Shown in pieces: positions 7,966-16,851 of a stretch of 64,000 nucleotides of DNA; position 1 is the stretch's first letter; every line of letters begins with the position of its first letter. Origin of the DNA: Candidatus Leptofilum proximum (GTDB taxonomy: Bacteria; Chloroflexota; Anaerolineae; Promineifilales; Promineifilaceae); the NCBI GenBank assembly GCA_016710325.1, contig JADJXK010000001.1, forward strand, positions 806,001-870,000, read 5' to 3'. The position numbers and the translations under genes were made by a program. The notes beneath the pieces are model-generated. The model had not been told where the DNA came from. It was given only the letters and a program-made list of their open reading frames with translations, and made no database searches.

Positions 7966-10908
7966 CTACTGCTCATCTGCCTCGCGTTTTATCACCACCA
8001 GGGTGATGTCATCAAACTGCGGTGTCTCCCCGGCGTGGAGCGTGACGGCGCGGGTAATGCTTTGCGCGATGCGGCTGGCGCTAAAGCGGCGCACACGGCC
8101 AGCGGCCTGCGCCAGTCGATCCACGCCAAACTCGTCAAAATCTTCATTCATCGCTTCCGTCACACCGTCGGTGTACAGCAGCAGCGTATCGCCCGGCAAA
8201 AACTGGATGGAATGGCTCTTCATGCCGATTTGCGGGATCACGCCCAGAGCCATGCCGTGGTCGGTGAGCACCATATGGCTGCCGTTGGCCCGCAGCAGCA
8301 CTGGCGGGTTGTGCCCGCCGTTGGCGAAGAAAATCCGCTGGCTTTCCGGCTTCCAAATCGCGTAAAAGACGGTGACAAACAGGTCCGACTGCGTATCCTG
8401 GTTGATGATCTGGTTGGCTCGGATGAGTACCTCAGCCGGATCGCTGCGGCTGATTGCCACGGTGCGCAGAATGGTGCGGCACAAAGCCATAAACAGCGCA
8501 GCGGGAATACCTTTATCGGCCACATCGGCCACGATGATGCCCCAGCTGCCGTCGTAAAGCTGGATAAAGTCGTAAAAGTCGCCGCTGACCTGGCGCGCCG
8601 CCTGCCAGTAGCTGGCTACGGAACAGCCGGGAATGTTGGGGTTACCGGCGGGGATGAGACTGGCCTGGATACCGTGGGCCACATCCAGCTCACGTTCCAG
8701 CCGGTTGCGGGCGGCCGCTTCCTGGTAAAGGTGATGGTTCACCACGGCCGTTGCCGCCTGGTGAGCAATGCCGGTGAGAATGTTGAGACGGCGCGTGGAG
8801 AGGGAACGGCCGTTTTCCATAAACGACCCCACCACCATCGCCCCTACCAGGTCACCGCGCGCATTCAGCGGAAAAGCAAATGCCTGCTCGGTGCCCAGCA
8901 CCTTCTCCAGCCAGCCCGGCAGGCGCACCACGTAATACGTGCCCGTCGGCGACAATCCGTCGGCCAGCTTGGGCGAAATATCGTCAAATTCGTCCTGATC
9001 CAGCGCCAGCGTTTCCAGCAGGCCACGCCCCATCTCGTTGATGCCATAGCTGGGGCCAGGCCGAAACAGCTGCCGCTCCTCGTCCCAAATGAGAATGATG
9101 CACGACTCCACACCCACCAGCATCGGCACCAGACGGGCAATGGTGTCCAAAATTTCATCCAGCTCGATGAGGCTGTTGACGGCCGCTGCCACCTGGAACA
9201 GGGCCGTGTTGACCCACGCTTCCTCCTGCTGGGCATTGCGCAAATGCCAGTTTTCCAGCCCACGGGCCAGCTGCTGGCTGATGCTTTCCAACAGCTCATC
9301 GCGACGGCCAGGCGATTGGAAAACGTTGTTGGGATCGCGGTCCTGGCGCCAGTCGGGCACAATCATCACGCCCATAACATCGGTGAGGGTGCAGACGGGC
9401 AGCAATGTGAGGCAGCGCGGCGGTGCATGGCCATCGGCCAGGCGATGCAGCCAGGGCGGCACCTGCTGTGTGGTGAGCGGTTCCTGCCCTACATGCACAG
9501 CGTCCAGGGCGGGCCAATCGCCAATGCGCAGCTTTTGTGCCTGGATGAGCTGCTGCCCTTCGGCGGTGAACCCGGTGCTGTAGCTGCCGCGATAGACGTA
9601 TGACTCCTCATCCCACAGCAGTACAGTGCAAAACGGCACCCCGACCAGCATCGTGGTCAGGCGGTTGACTGAGGTCAGTATCTCTTCCAGGTCGGCGCTG
9701 CGGCTGACGGCTTCGGCGACTTGCAGCTGGGCGGTGGTGAGCCAGGCCTGTTCACGCTGGCGCGCCAGCTGGCGCACTTTGCTGATGGATACGGCCGTCT
9801 CCGCCGCCAGCGCCTCCAGGGTCATCTTTTCGATGCGGGTGAAGACCCCGGCTTTGGGACTCTGCACGTCCAGCACCCCCACCACCTCGCCATCGATGAT
9901 CAGCGGCAGAACCATTTCGGCGCGGGTGCTGTTTTCCAGCGGATTGTCCTGCGAGACAAACCGTTCATCCTCGACGGTATTATTGCTGATGATGGTTTGC
10001 TGCTTGGCAACGGCCGTACCAATCAACCCCACACCCGGCCGGATGCGCCACACCTGGGCCAAACTGGCGGGGTCACTGCTGGCCTGGATCACCGCCTCAC
10101 CCGTTTCTGGATCGATGCCAAAAATGGAAACCAGGTGAAAACCAAAGGTTTGCTGCGTCAGCTGCACCACCTTACTAAAAATCTCATCCTGGTTCTGTAC
10201 CTTACTAATTTCAAGGCCAATCTGCCCCACCAGCTCCAGATGGGCCGAGCGCTGCCGCTCCTGGGCAAACAGCAGGGCGTGGGCCACGGCCGCGGATGCC
10301 TGGTTGGCCAGAATCATCAGGCGGCGCATGTCCTCTTCGTCGAAGCGGTTGGGCTGGCCGCTTTGCGCTGCCACAATGCCGATGGTGCTGTCGCCGCTGA
10401 CCATGGGGATGAAAATAGCGGAACGCGGTGGAGAATTGCTGATGTAGCGGGGACGGGCAGGCAGGGCATCCATTTCACGCTGAAAATCCCGCACCAGCAG
10501 CGGCTTTTTGGTTTGCCGCACCCAGCTGATGATGCCGCCCTCTTCACGCAGGTCAAACGTTTGCGGCGTTTCCTGGCGCACATCCCGTATTTTCCAGTAA
10601 AGAATGTGGTAATCGTCCTCTTCAAAGAGGCCCACCTGAAAGGTGCGATTGTCGATCACCTGCCCGGCTTCGTTGGCGATGAGTTCGGCCAGGGCATGCA
10701 CGTCTAGCTGGGCGGCCACCAGGGCACGCCCGGCATGACTCAGCGCTTCCAGCTCGGCCACGCGGCGGATGAGCTGCTGGCGTGAACGGTAGCGCCGCAC
10801 CAGGATATAGCCAGCCAGCAGCAGCGCTCCCACCAACAGGACAAACGAAATTGACGGCCAAAGTAGACCGTCTGCGCTTTGTCCGAAAATGGCTGCTAAA
10901 AAGGACAT
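7966..10908 (-). CDS. Multi-GAF SpoIIE/RsbU-type PP2C serine phosphatase
   Basis: 980 residues. One membrane helix (about 17-37) is followed by a short coiled coil and about four GAF-like domains (roughly 48-200, 228-375, 395-545, 575-705). The C-terminal SpoIIE phosphatase domain (about 760-975) has metal-site motifs ARQVSGDFYDF, ADVADKGIPAALFM, NGGHNPPVLL and LLLYTDGVTEA. It should dephosphorylate the STAS antagonists encoded just upstream in the same operon, releasing a sigma factor or target from the HATPase anti-sigma protein. The GAF domains probably bind small ligands. It is the last member of the 12,177-to-7,966 minus-strand set, or the penultimate one if the LOG gene is included. Confidence 0.9.
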   Translation of the reverse strand: MSFLAAIFGQSADGLLWPSISFVLLVGALLLAGYILVRRYRSRQQLIRRVAELEALSHAGRALVAAQLDVHALAELIANEAGQVIDNRTFQVGLFEEDDYHILYWKIRDVRQETPQTFDLREEGGIISWVRQTKKPLLVRDFQREMDALPARPRYISNSPPRSAIFIPMVSGDSTIGIVAAQSGQPNRFDEEDMRRLMILANQASAAVAHALLFAQERQRSAHLELVGQIGLEISKVQNQDEIFSKVVQLTQQTFGFHLVSIFGIDPETGEAVIQASSDPASLAQVWRIRPGVGLIGTAVAKQQTIISNNTVEDERFVSQDNPLENSTRAEMVLPLIIDGEVVGVLDVQSPKAGVFTRIEKMTLEALAAETAVSISKVRQLARQREQAWLTTAQLQVAEAVSRSADLEEILTSVNRLTTMLVGVPFCTVLLWDEESYVYRGSYSTGFTAEGQQLIQAQKLRIGDWPALDAVHVGQEPLTTQQVPPWLHRLADGHAPPRCLTLLPVCTLTDVMGVMIVPDWRQDRDPNNVFQSPGRRDELLESISQQLARGLENWHLRNAQQEEAWVNTALFQVAAAVNSLIELDEILDTIARLVPMLVGVESCIILIWDEERQLFRPGPSYGINEMGRGLLETLALDQDEFDDISPKLADGLSPTGTYYVVRLPGWLEKVLGTEQAFAFPLNARGDLVGAMVVGSFMENGRSLSTRRLNILTGIAHQAATAVVNHHLYQEAAARNRLERELDVAHGIQASLIPAGNPNIPGCSVASYWQAARQVSGDFYDFIQLYDGSWGIIVADVADKGIPAALFMALCRTILRTVAISRSDPAEVLIRANQIINQDTQSDLFVTVFYAIWKPESQRIFFANGGHNPPVLLRANGSHMVLTDHGMALGVIPQIGMKSHSIQFLPGDTLLLYTDGVTEAMNEDFDEFGVDRLAQAAGRVRRFSASRIAQSITRAVTLHAGETPQFDDITLVVIKREADEQ

Positions 10909-10953
10909 GGTCAGGATTGATTGGGTCCTATTAAGGACTTACCGAGCAAAACA

Positions 10954-11307
10954 CTAGGGATTGACCAGGGCCGCTTTTGCCGTTTGTTGGCTGGGATAGA
11001 TCTGGAACAGCTGGTCGAAGCCGACCATGTGGAAAATTTCCTGCAAACGGCCGTTCAGCCCACACAACACCAGGTTTCCCTCTTGCTGCCGAGCCTTGCG
11101 CCAGCCGGTCACCAGGGTGCGCAGCCCGCCGCTGTTGATGTAGTCTGTCTGGCTGAGATCGACAATGAGCCGGACTTTGCCATCTTCTAACAGGCCAGTG
11201 AGCTCCTGTTCCAGGGTCGGGTTAAGCATCTGGTCGAGACGGCCGTTGATCGCCACTACCCAAATATCATTTCCCAGCGGTTCTTGCCAAATATTCATGC
11301 TGCTCAT
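10954..11307 (-). CDS. STAS-domain anti-sigma factor antagonist
   Basis: 117 residues of a single STAS domain. The SpoIIAA/RsbV phosphorylation loop is seen in SQTDYINSGGLRTLV, where the serine before GG is the expected phospho-site. It would bind the HATPase anti-sigma protein when unphosphorylated. Its start overlaps the stop of the HATPase gene by 4 bases (translational coupling), and the phosphatase gene starts 45 bp downstream. Together they make a compact partner-switching switch. Confidence 0.88.
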   Translation of the reverse strand: MSSMNIWQEPLGNDIWVVAINGRLDQMLNPTLEQELTGLLEDGKVRLIVDLSQTDYINSGGLRTLVTGWRKARQQEGNLVLCGLNGRLQEIFHMVGFDQLFQIYPSQQTAKAALVNP

Positions 11308-11732
11308 TTTTTCTTTTTGATCAGGGTCAGGGTGTTACCCGATTCATCGTCGAATTCAAAGTGGACATCATCCATCAACTGCCGCATAAAATGGATGCCC
11401 AGCCCACCGACCTTAACATTTTCCGGTTCCGAGGCATCAGGCGGTAAGGTAGGTACGGGCACGGCGTCTGGGTTGAAGGAACGGCCGTTGTCGCGGATGT
11501 TGATGATGAAGGAACTGCCCTGCATCCGCCAGCTCACCGTGATCTCACCCTGGTTTTCACCACCGTAAGCATGTTCAATGACGTTGGTGCACGCCTCGTC
11601 ACAAGCCAATTCAATGTGAAATATGGCCGTCTGGTCCAGCCCACTTTGCGCCGCACCATCAGCCACATACTGACACACCTTTTGAATTTCTTCGTAACGT
11701 CCGGGAACGGTGAGGACGTGCTGAACACCCAT
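11304..11732 (-). CDS. Anti-sigma regulatory factor (RsbW/SpoIIAB-like HATPase)
   Basis: 142 residues. The GHKL ATPase motifs are the N-box ELACDEACTNVIEHAY, the G1 box INIRDNGRSFNP and the later GGLGIHFMRQLMDDV. Such proteins bind and inhibit a sigma factor or other partner and phosphorylate their STAS antagonist. No sigma factor gene is visible in the window, so the target is encoded elsewhere. It sits between two STAS genes in the operon. Confidence 0.88.
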   Translation of the reverse strand: MGVQHVLTVPGRYEEIQKVCQYVADGAAQSGLDQTAIFHIELACDEACTNVIEHAYGGENQGEITVSWRMQGSSFIINIRDNGRSFNPDAVPVPTLPPDASEPENVKVGGLGIHFMRQLMDDVHFEFDDESGNTLTLIKKKK

Positions 11733-11829
11733 GTGAGGAACAAAAAGGGGTAATCAGCAAGCAGTTGGGCTTTTCCCTGCGGTGGCAGGTGTTGAAAAGG
11801 GAACTGCTTACTGAGTACGGCCGTTACGC

Positions 11830-12177
11830 TTAAAAGCTGCCCACCGCAGCCGTGTCATCTTCATAAACCTGGAACAACGAGTCCAGCCCGGCCAGCGAAA
11901 GAACCTCGGCTACACGCTCGGAAGGTGACGCCAGGCGCACATCGCCCCCCCGCTTTTTGCACTCTTTCAGAGTGGAAACCAGGGTACGCAAGCCAGCGCT
12001 GCTCATATACGTCACACCAGCCAGGTTCAACACCAGATTATGGCGGCCGCTGCTCATCAACTCTTTTAAATTCCCCTCGAATTCTGCTGCATTGCTGCTG
12101 TCGATACGGCCGCTAACCGTCACCAAATCGACGCGCTTCAAAGTTTCAACGCTCATATTTACAGCTGTGTCGCTCAT
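11830..12177 (-). CDS. STAS-domain anti-sigma factor antagonist (second copy)
   Basis: 115 residues. VTYMSSAGLRTLVSTLKE holds the conserved phospho-serine loop. It is the first gene of the set; a ribosome-binding site (aggagga) lies just upstream of its ATG on the complement. It is more SpoIIAA-like than the downstream copy, and the two may respond to different kinases or phosphatases. A 97-bp gap separates it from the HATPase gene and holds a short hairpin (agcagttggg...ctgctt). Confidence 0.88.
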   Translation of the reverse strand: MSDTAVNMSVETLKRVDLVTVSGRIDSSNAAEFEGNLKELMSSGRHNLVLNLAGVTYMSSAGLRTLVSTLKECKKRGGDVRLASPSERVAEVLSLAGLDSLFQVYEDDTAAVGSF

Positions 12178-12292
12178 ACAAAGATTCCTCCTCTGTTCAA
12201 TCGGTAAGCGTGTGGGCAGATTATAACACGCAATTGTTGATTGGCGATTGTGGGAAATTGACGATTACCGCCGCGCGCTTTACGATTGGGGC

Positions 12293-13525
12293 ATGGCTGA
12301 TTTGTTACAGGCTTTGCAAGCAAAAGCGCAGGCGTTGGGCTTTAACATGGTGGGGGTGGTAACGGCCGTTCCCAGCCCCAACCTGTACGCCTACCAACGC
12401 TGGATCGACGCGGAAATGCACGGGCAGATGGGTTACCTGGCCCGCCCCGACCGGTTGGCCCGGCGGCAAGACCTGAACGTTATCCTGCCCGGCGTGCAGA
12501 CCATCATCTGCGTCGGGATGGCGTACAGCACTGTACCCGTGCCGCCCGCCATCGCCAACGACCCCAGCCGGGGGCGCATCTCCAACTACGCCTGGGGCGT
12601 CGATTACCACGACGTGATGACCCCCCGCCTGGAAGAACTCGCCGCCTGGCTCAAAGCCCAGCAGCCGGAGAGCGGCACAGAGACCAAGGTCTACGTCGAT
12701 ACCGGCGCCATTTTGGAGCGCGACCACGCCGCTGCCGTTGGCCTTGGCTTCACCGGCAAAAACACCATGCTGATTGCGCCGAAACGCGGCTCGTTTTTCT
12801 TTTTGGGCGAAATATTGACGACTTTGGAGATTAGAGATTGGAGATTGGAGATTGATTCAATTCCCAATCTCCAATCTCCAATCTCCCCCATGCCGTCTTG
12901 CGGCACCTGCCGCCGCTGCCTGGACGCCTGCCCCACCAACGCCTTCCCCGCACCGTACGTGCTGGACGCCCGCCGCTGCATTTCTTACCTGACGATTGAG
13001 CTAAAAGGGTGGATTCCGCGGGCGTTACGGCTGTTGATGGGTAACTGGGTCTACGGCTGCGACATCTGCCAGGTGGTGTGCCCGTTCAACCGCTTTGCCC
13101 GGCCGACAGACGAGATTGCCTTTTATCCAGGAGGAGATCGGGAATTGGCGATTGGAGATTGGGAAACGCAAAAATCGCCAGTCGCCAATCGCCAATCGCC
13201 ACTATGGGATGTGGCTGCGCCGCCCTTACTAGACCTGCTCACGCTCGACGAGGCCCGCTTTGCCGAGCGGTTTGCCCACAGCCCTATCCAGCGCATCAAG
13301 CGGACGCGGCTGGTGCGCAATGCATGCGTGGCGGCGGGGAACTGGGGCAGTGAAACGGCCGTACCTGCCCTCATCCACCTGCTCACCGACCCCGAGCCTA
13401 TCATCCGCGGTCACGCTGTGTGGGCCTTGCGGCAGATTGGCGGCGAGCAGACAAGGGCATCCTTACAGGCATTGGCAGAGAGGGAGGAGGATACGGCCGT
13501 GCTGCAAGAGCTGCAAAACAATTAA
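12293..13525 (+). CDS. queG: Epoxyqueuosine reductase QueG
   Basis: 410 residues from ATG 12293 (MADLLQALQAKAQALGF); the longer upstream start at 12248 is not supported. QueG is a cobalamin- and two [4Fe-4S]-cluster enzyme performing the last step of queuosine synthesis in tRNA. The ferredoxin-like cluster motifs CGTCRRCLDACPT and CDICQVVCPFN are intact, and a HEAT-like C-terminal tail (VPALIHLLTDPEPIIRGHAVWAL) is present. Two hairpin repeats interrupt the gene in frame: one just before the first cluster motif (LEIRDWRLEIDSIPNLQSPI) and one after the second (ELAIGDWETQKSPVANRQSP). The enzyme is therefore longer than usual. With trmD it makes two tRNA-modification genes here carrying the same kind of insert. 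Confidence 0.93.
   Translation: MADLLQALQAKAQALGFNMVGVVTAVPSPNLYAYQRWIDAEMHGQMGYLARPDRLARRQDLNVILPGVQTIICVGMAYSTVPVPPAIANDPSRGRISNYAWGVDYHDVMTPRLEELAAWLKAQQPESGTETKVYVDTGAILERDHAAAVGLGFTGKNTMLIAPKRGSFFFLGEILTTLEIRDWRLEIDSIPNLQSPISPMPSCGTCRRCLDACPTNAFPAPYVLDARRCISYLTIELKGWIPRALRLLMGNWVYGCDICQVVCPFNRFARPTDEIAFYPGGDRELAIGDWETQKSPVANRQSPLWDVAAPPLLDLLTLDEARFAERFAHSPIQRIKRTRLVRNACVAAGNWGSETAVPALIHLLTDPEPIIRGHAVWALRQIGGEQTRASLQALAEREEDTAVLQELQNN
12826..12886. repeat. In-frame hairpin repeat 1 inside queG
   Basis: Copies of ggagattagagattggagatt pair with cccaatctccaatctcc, around a short central spacer (gattcaatt). It uses the same word family as the trmD insert and the intergenic hairpin at 24,494-24,560. 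It lies between the QueG catalytic region and the first FeS motif. Confidence 0.85.
13144..13200. repeat. In-frame hairpin repeat 2 inside queG
   Basis: The left arm attggcgattggagattggg is answered by atcgccagtcgccaatcgcc. It lies between the second FeS motif and the C-terminal part and keeps the reading frame open. Confidence 0.85.
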
Positions 13526-13638
13526 TGAACCCTATTGATTGCCGCCGTTAAAACCTGTTATACTGTTGCGGAGCCGCGCCCAGTTTGGAGCCAGCCACTA
13601 AAATTTACCATCCAACCCATCATAGAAAATGGCCAACC

Positions 13639-15126
13639 ATGATTAACCATGAACAGAGGCGAGTCCTCTCCAGGCTCGTCATCCGCTTGTTTTCACCGCC
13701 TTATTTACCCCGCAAAATCCTCAGCCTCCTTTTTCTGCTTATCTTTACCGACGCCGTACTGCGCTTAATTGAACAGCCGCCTGAATACTGGGTGAACCAC
13801 AAACTAGCCTTGTCATCGCTGGCCTGGCTGCTGCCCATTTTAGCCGTGCATCCCCTGGCTTTTTTGGGCGTGATGCTGCTGTTGAATGCGCTGGCGATGC
13901 TGCTGCTGGATGGCCTCAACCGCACGCCTGCCCTCATTGCCTGGACGGCCGTTAGTTTTGTGTACCTGAACAACACATTGCAATGGATCAATCGCGTGAT
14001 TATTTTGCCACTGGGCATAGGTGATGCTGACCAAAATGTCGTGCCCAGCCTGCTGGCCATTCTGTTGATGGGGCTTTGGGCCTGGTTGGCCGTACCCGAA
14101 TTGTTAGGCAGGGGAACGGCCGTTGCCTCCACTACCCGCTCCAAACTGTTTGCTGTAGTGGGTTTGGGTATTTGGGGCGCTTTGCTTACCGTTGGTGTGC
14201 TCCATGCTATGACGGTGCCAGCATCAGGTTGGCAGACAGTTACACCAGAGCATTTACCCACACCGCGAACCGGCGGCGAAATTGCTTATAACAGCGCCCA
14301 GGGCAAAGCGCTTCTGTTTGGTGGATCGGGCACCTGGGTGGGTGGTGACTGGATTTACGACAGCGAAACGTGGGAGTGGGATGGTACGGACTGGACACAG
14401 CAGTTCCCTGATGTGGCTCCACCCGGTCGCGGTGGTCTGGCTATGGCCTATGATGCCAATGCAGACCAGATAATTATGTTCGGTGGTCGTGTTCAGGACA
14501 CTTACTTCAATGATACATGGACCTGGAATGGCACAACGTGGCAGATAAGGTATCCCGTTACGAACCCTCCGGCACGAGAAGGGCACGAAATGGTTTTTGA
14601 CGAGCAGCGCGGGCAGGTTGTGCTGTACGGGGGCCATAGCAGCTCACTGGGGTATCTCAATGATGCCTGGGCCTGGGACGGGCAAAGCTGGTCTGAAATC
14701 AAAATGGAAAGCACTTCACCTCAGGCCGCCACCTTTTCCCTTGTCTATCACCAGGCCAGGCAGAGCGCTCTGGCAATTGTGACTGGCAGTCCGGGAGGCA
14801 CGTGGTTTTGGCGAGACGGCCGTTGGGCAAACCTGCGCCTCAGTGGTGACCTTCCCTATGATATCGTTGGTGCGTCAGCAACCTATGACCGGCAAAATGA
14901 ACGGGTGGTGCTGTTTGGGGGCATACGGGCAGAGGAAATACTCAATGAAACGTGGGTTTTTGAACATTCGCAATGGCAAAAACTCGATCTACCACTCTCA
15001 CCTTCCCCGCGCTGGGGGCACGCCGCTTTTTATGATGAAAGCCGCGAAAAGATCATTATATTTGGTGGTTTTGACGGCACTGATTCTGTAAATGAAATGT
15101 GGGAGTTGGCCCTAACCGAAAAGTAA
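13639..15126 (+). CDS. Kelch-type beta-propeller membrane protein (copy 1)
   Basis: About 495 residues from ATG 13639; an upstream TTG in frame at 13585 is less likely. The N-terminal 210 residues contain about five hydrophobic membrane segments starting at KILSLLFLLIF. The C-terminal half carries Kelch-like blades of the type MAYDANADQIIMFGGR...DTWTWNGTTW, repeated about five times, expected to fold as an extracytoplasmic beta-propeller. The PPEYWVNH motif after the first helix is shared with the next gene (QPVEYWVDY). I know no function for this architecture. A binding or sensing role is inferred from the propeller. Confidence 0.7.
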   Translation: MINHEQRRVLSRLVIRLFSPPYLPRKILSLLFLLIFTDAVLRLIEQPPEYWVNHKLALSSLAWLLPILAVHPLAFLGVMLLLNALAMLLLDGLNRTPALIAWTAVSFVYLNNTLQWINRVIILPLGIGDADQNVVPSLLAILLMGLWAWLAVPELLGRGTAVASTTRSKLFAVVGLGIWGALLTVGVLHAMTVPASGWQTVTPEHLPTPRTGGEIAYNSAQGKALLFGGSGTWVGGDWIYDSETWEWDGTDWTQQFPDVAPPGRGGLAMAYDANADQIIMFGGRVQDTYFNDTWTWNGTTWQIRYPVTNPPAREGHEMVFDEQRGQVVLYGGHSSSLGYLNDAWAWDGQSWSEIKMESTSPQAATFSLVYHQARQSALAIVTGSPGGTWFWRDGRWANLRLSGDLPYDIVGASATYDRQNERVVLFGGIRAEEILNETWVFEHSQWQKLDLPLSPSPRWGHAAFYDESREKIIIFGGFDGTDSVNEMWELALTEK

Positions 15127-15147
15127 TCAAGCAAGCAATAAAACGTT

Positions 15148-16629
15148 ATGTCAATAATACCTCAGGCTTCCAATCTTTCTCTCCCCAAACAAACGGCCTA
15201 TAAGCCAGGCGGCTTGCCCACGTTGATGATTCTGTACCTGATTTTGCTCATCGTAGCTGGTGTGACCTTTACCTTTATCGGGCAGCCGGTTGAATATTGG
15301 GTGGATTACGGCCGTTCCACCAGCGATTTGCCCTGGGTAAGCTGGCTCTTGTCGGTGCATCCGCTCTTTTTTCTGGCCGCTGTCGTCTTTTATCTCGCCG
15401 TTCTCGGTCTGTTCCTGAAAAAGGCAAACAGAACCACAGCTCTCGTGGTTTGGCTGGTCATCCTGTTGATCCATTTACGCCTTACCTTTTTTAGCTTTAC
15501 CGAAGATTGGAACCGATTTTTCCACGGAACGTGCTGCATTGTTAGCGAAGTAGACTCCTGGCTTTGGCGTGTTTTTGTCGTGATCACCGGGCTTGTTCTG
15601 GCGCTCTGGCTGCGCCGCCTGGACCGGCAATCTGCGCCTGAGATGAGCCATCCGGTTGGGCGAGGCTTTTGGACGGCCGTTTCCCTCCCCTCAGTCTGGT
15701 TAATAGCGCTGGTCGTCTGGCTGATGGCCACCACCACTTTCAACGACGTTGGCTGGCGGCCTCTCGTGTCTGAGAATCGTCCCGAAGCCATCTCTTCTAT
15801 CAAAGCAGTTTACGATACGAACCGGCAAACGGCCGTTCTGTTCGGCGGCGAATACTGGTCAGCGCAGCTGAGCGATTGGGTGTATGTAAATGAAACATGG
15901 GAGTGGGATGGTGTGGATTGGGTACAACGCTTCCCGGCACACCAACCGTCCAGACGGACCAAACACGCTATGGCTTACGATCCAATTCGCGGTGTGGTTG
16001 TGTTGTTTGGCGGGCACGACACCAGCGGTGACTTAAACGATGTGTGGGAATGGGATGGCGAAGATTGGGTGGAGAAACGGCCGTCGTTTGCCCCACCTAT
16101 CCGCTGCTGCCACAGCCTGTATTTTGATCCAGAACGGGGCAAAACCGTGGCCTACGGCGGCCTCACTGGTTCATATTTCTACACAGACGGCTGGGCCTGG
16201 GATGGCTCTGAATGGGAAGCAATCTATTTTGAAGGCACGGCGCCACAAACCAGCGGACACGATCTTGAATATTTTCCACCAGCAGGCTACACCCTCGTGC
16301 TGCCTAACCTGACTTTGCAAGGCAACAGCTGGAACACCACCCAATTTGATCTCGCTCCCGAATACCGCCGGCACGCCGAAATGGCCTACATTCCCGAGAC
16401 AGAACAACTCATCTTGTTTGGTGGCCTTGAAAACGAGGAGCTGTATGATGATACTTGGCTGCTCACGGCAGACGGCTGGCAGCAGCTCGATTTACCCCAA
16501 TCGCCTCCCGGTCGCTGGGGGCAAGCAATGTTTTACGATGAGGTACGCGGGCACGTCGTGTTGTTTGGTGGCACCGGCAATGGTGGACTGAATGATATGT
16601 GGGAGCTATGGCTGCCCAACGAAGAATAA
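15148..16629 (+). CDS. Kelch-type beta-propeller membrane protein (copy 2, tandem paralogue)
   Basis: 493 residues, 21 bp after the preceding paralogue and with the same layout. An N-terminal set of about five membrane helices includes the GQPVEYWVDY signature, then about five Kelch blades follow, such as MAYDPIRGVVVLFGGHDTSGDLNDVWEWDGEDW. The two proteins diverge most in the membrane part. The pair probably arose by tandem duplication and is probably co-transcribed, ending at the hairpin at 16,661-16,706. Confidence 0.7.
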   Translation: MSIIPQASNLSLPKQTAYKPGGLPTLMILYLILLIVAGVTFTFIGQPVEYWVDYGRSTSDLPWVSWLLSVHPLFFLAAVVFYLAVLGLFLKKANRTTALVVWLVILLIHLRLTFFSFTEDWNRFFHGTCCIVSEVDSWLWRVFVVITGLVLALWLRRLDRQSAPEMSHPVGRGFWTAVSLPSVWLIALVVWLMATTTFNDVGWRPLVSENRPEAISSIKAVYDTNRQTAVLFGGEYWSAQLSDWVYVNETWEWDGVDWVQRFPAHQPSRRTKHAMAYDPIRGVVVLFGGHDTSGDLNDVWEWDGEDWVEKRPSFAPPIRCCHSLYFDPERGKTVAYGGLTGSYFYTDGWAWDGSEWEAIYFEGTAPQTSGHDLEYFPPAGYTLVLPNLTLQGNSWNTTQFDLAPEYRRHAEMAYIPETEQLILFGGLENEELYDDTWLLTADGWQQLDLPQSPPGRWGQAMFYDEVRGHVVLFGGTGNGGLNDMWELWLPNEE

Positions 16630-16660
16630 AATCGGGGCTTCAGGATTTCGTGGGGTCTGG

Positions 16661-16706
16661 CGTGAAACGTGAAACGTGATGGCTCTCTGGTCACGTTTCA
16701 CACATC
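16661..16706. terminator. GTGAAACGTGAAACGTGA hairpin between convergent genes
   Basis: gcgtgaaacgtgaaacgtga pairs with tcacgtttcacacatcac. It lies between a plus-strand gene end (16,629) and a minus-strand gene end (16,852). The same word builds hairpins at 27,873-27,932 and 30,149-30,197. The remaining 150 bp of this gap holds nothing else recognisable. Confidence 0.6.
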
Positions 16707-16851
16707 ACAGGCTGTAAACCCCCTGAATTCCATAAAATCATCTCCCTCAGGCACTGATCAGTGTACCAAGGGCCAGGGCCTTCGCGGTTGGTCGCGCCGC
16801 TCAGCCGCGGCACACCCTAACAGGAGAGCCCTTTACCCACAACCTCTATTT

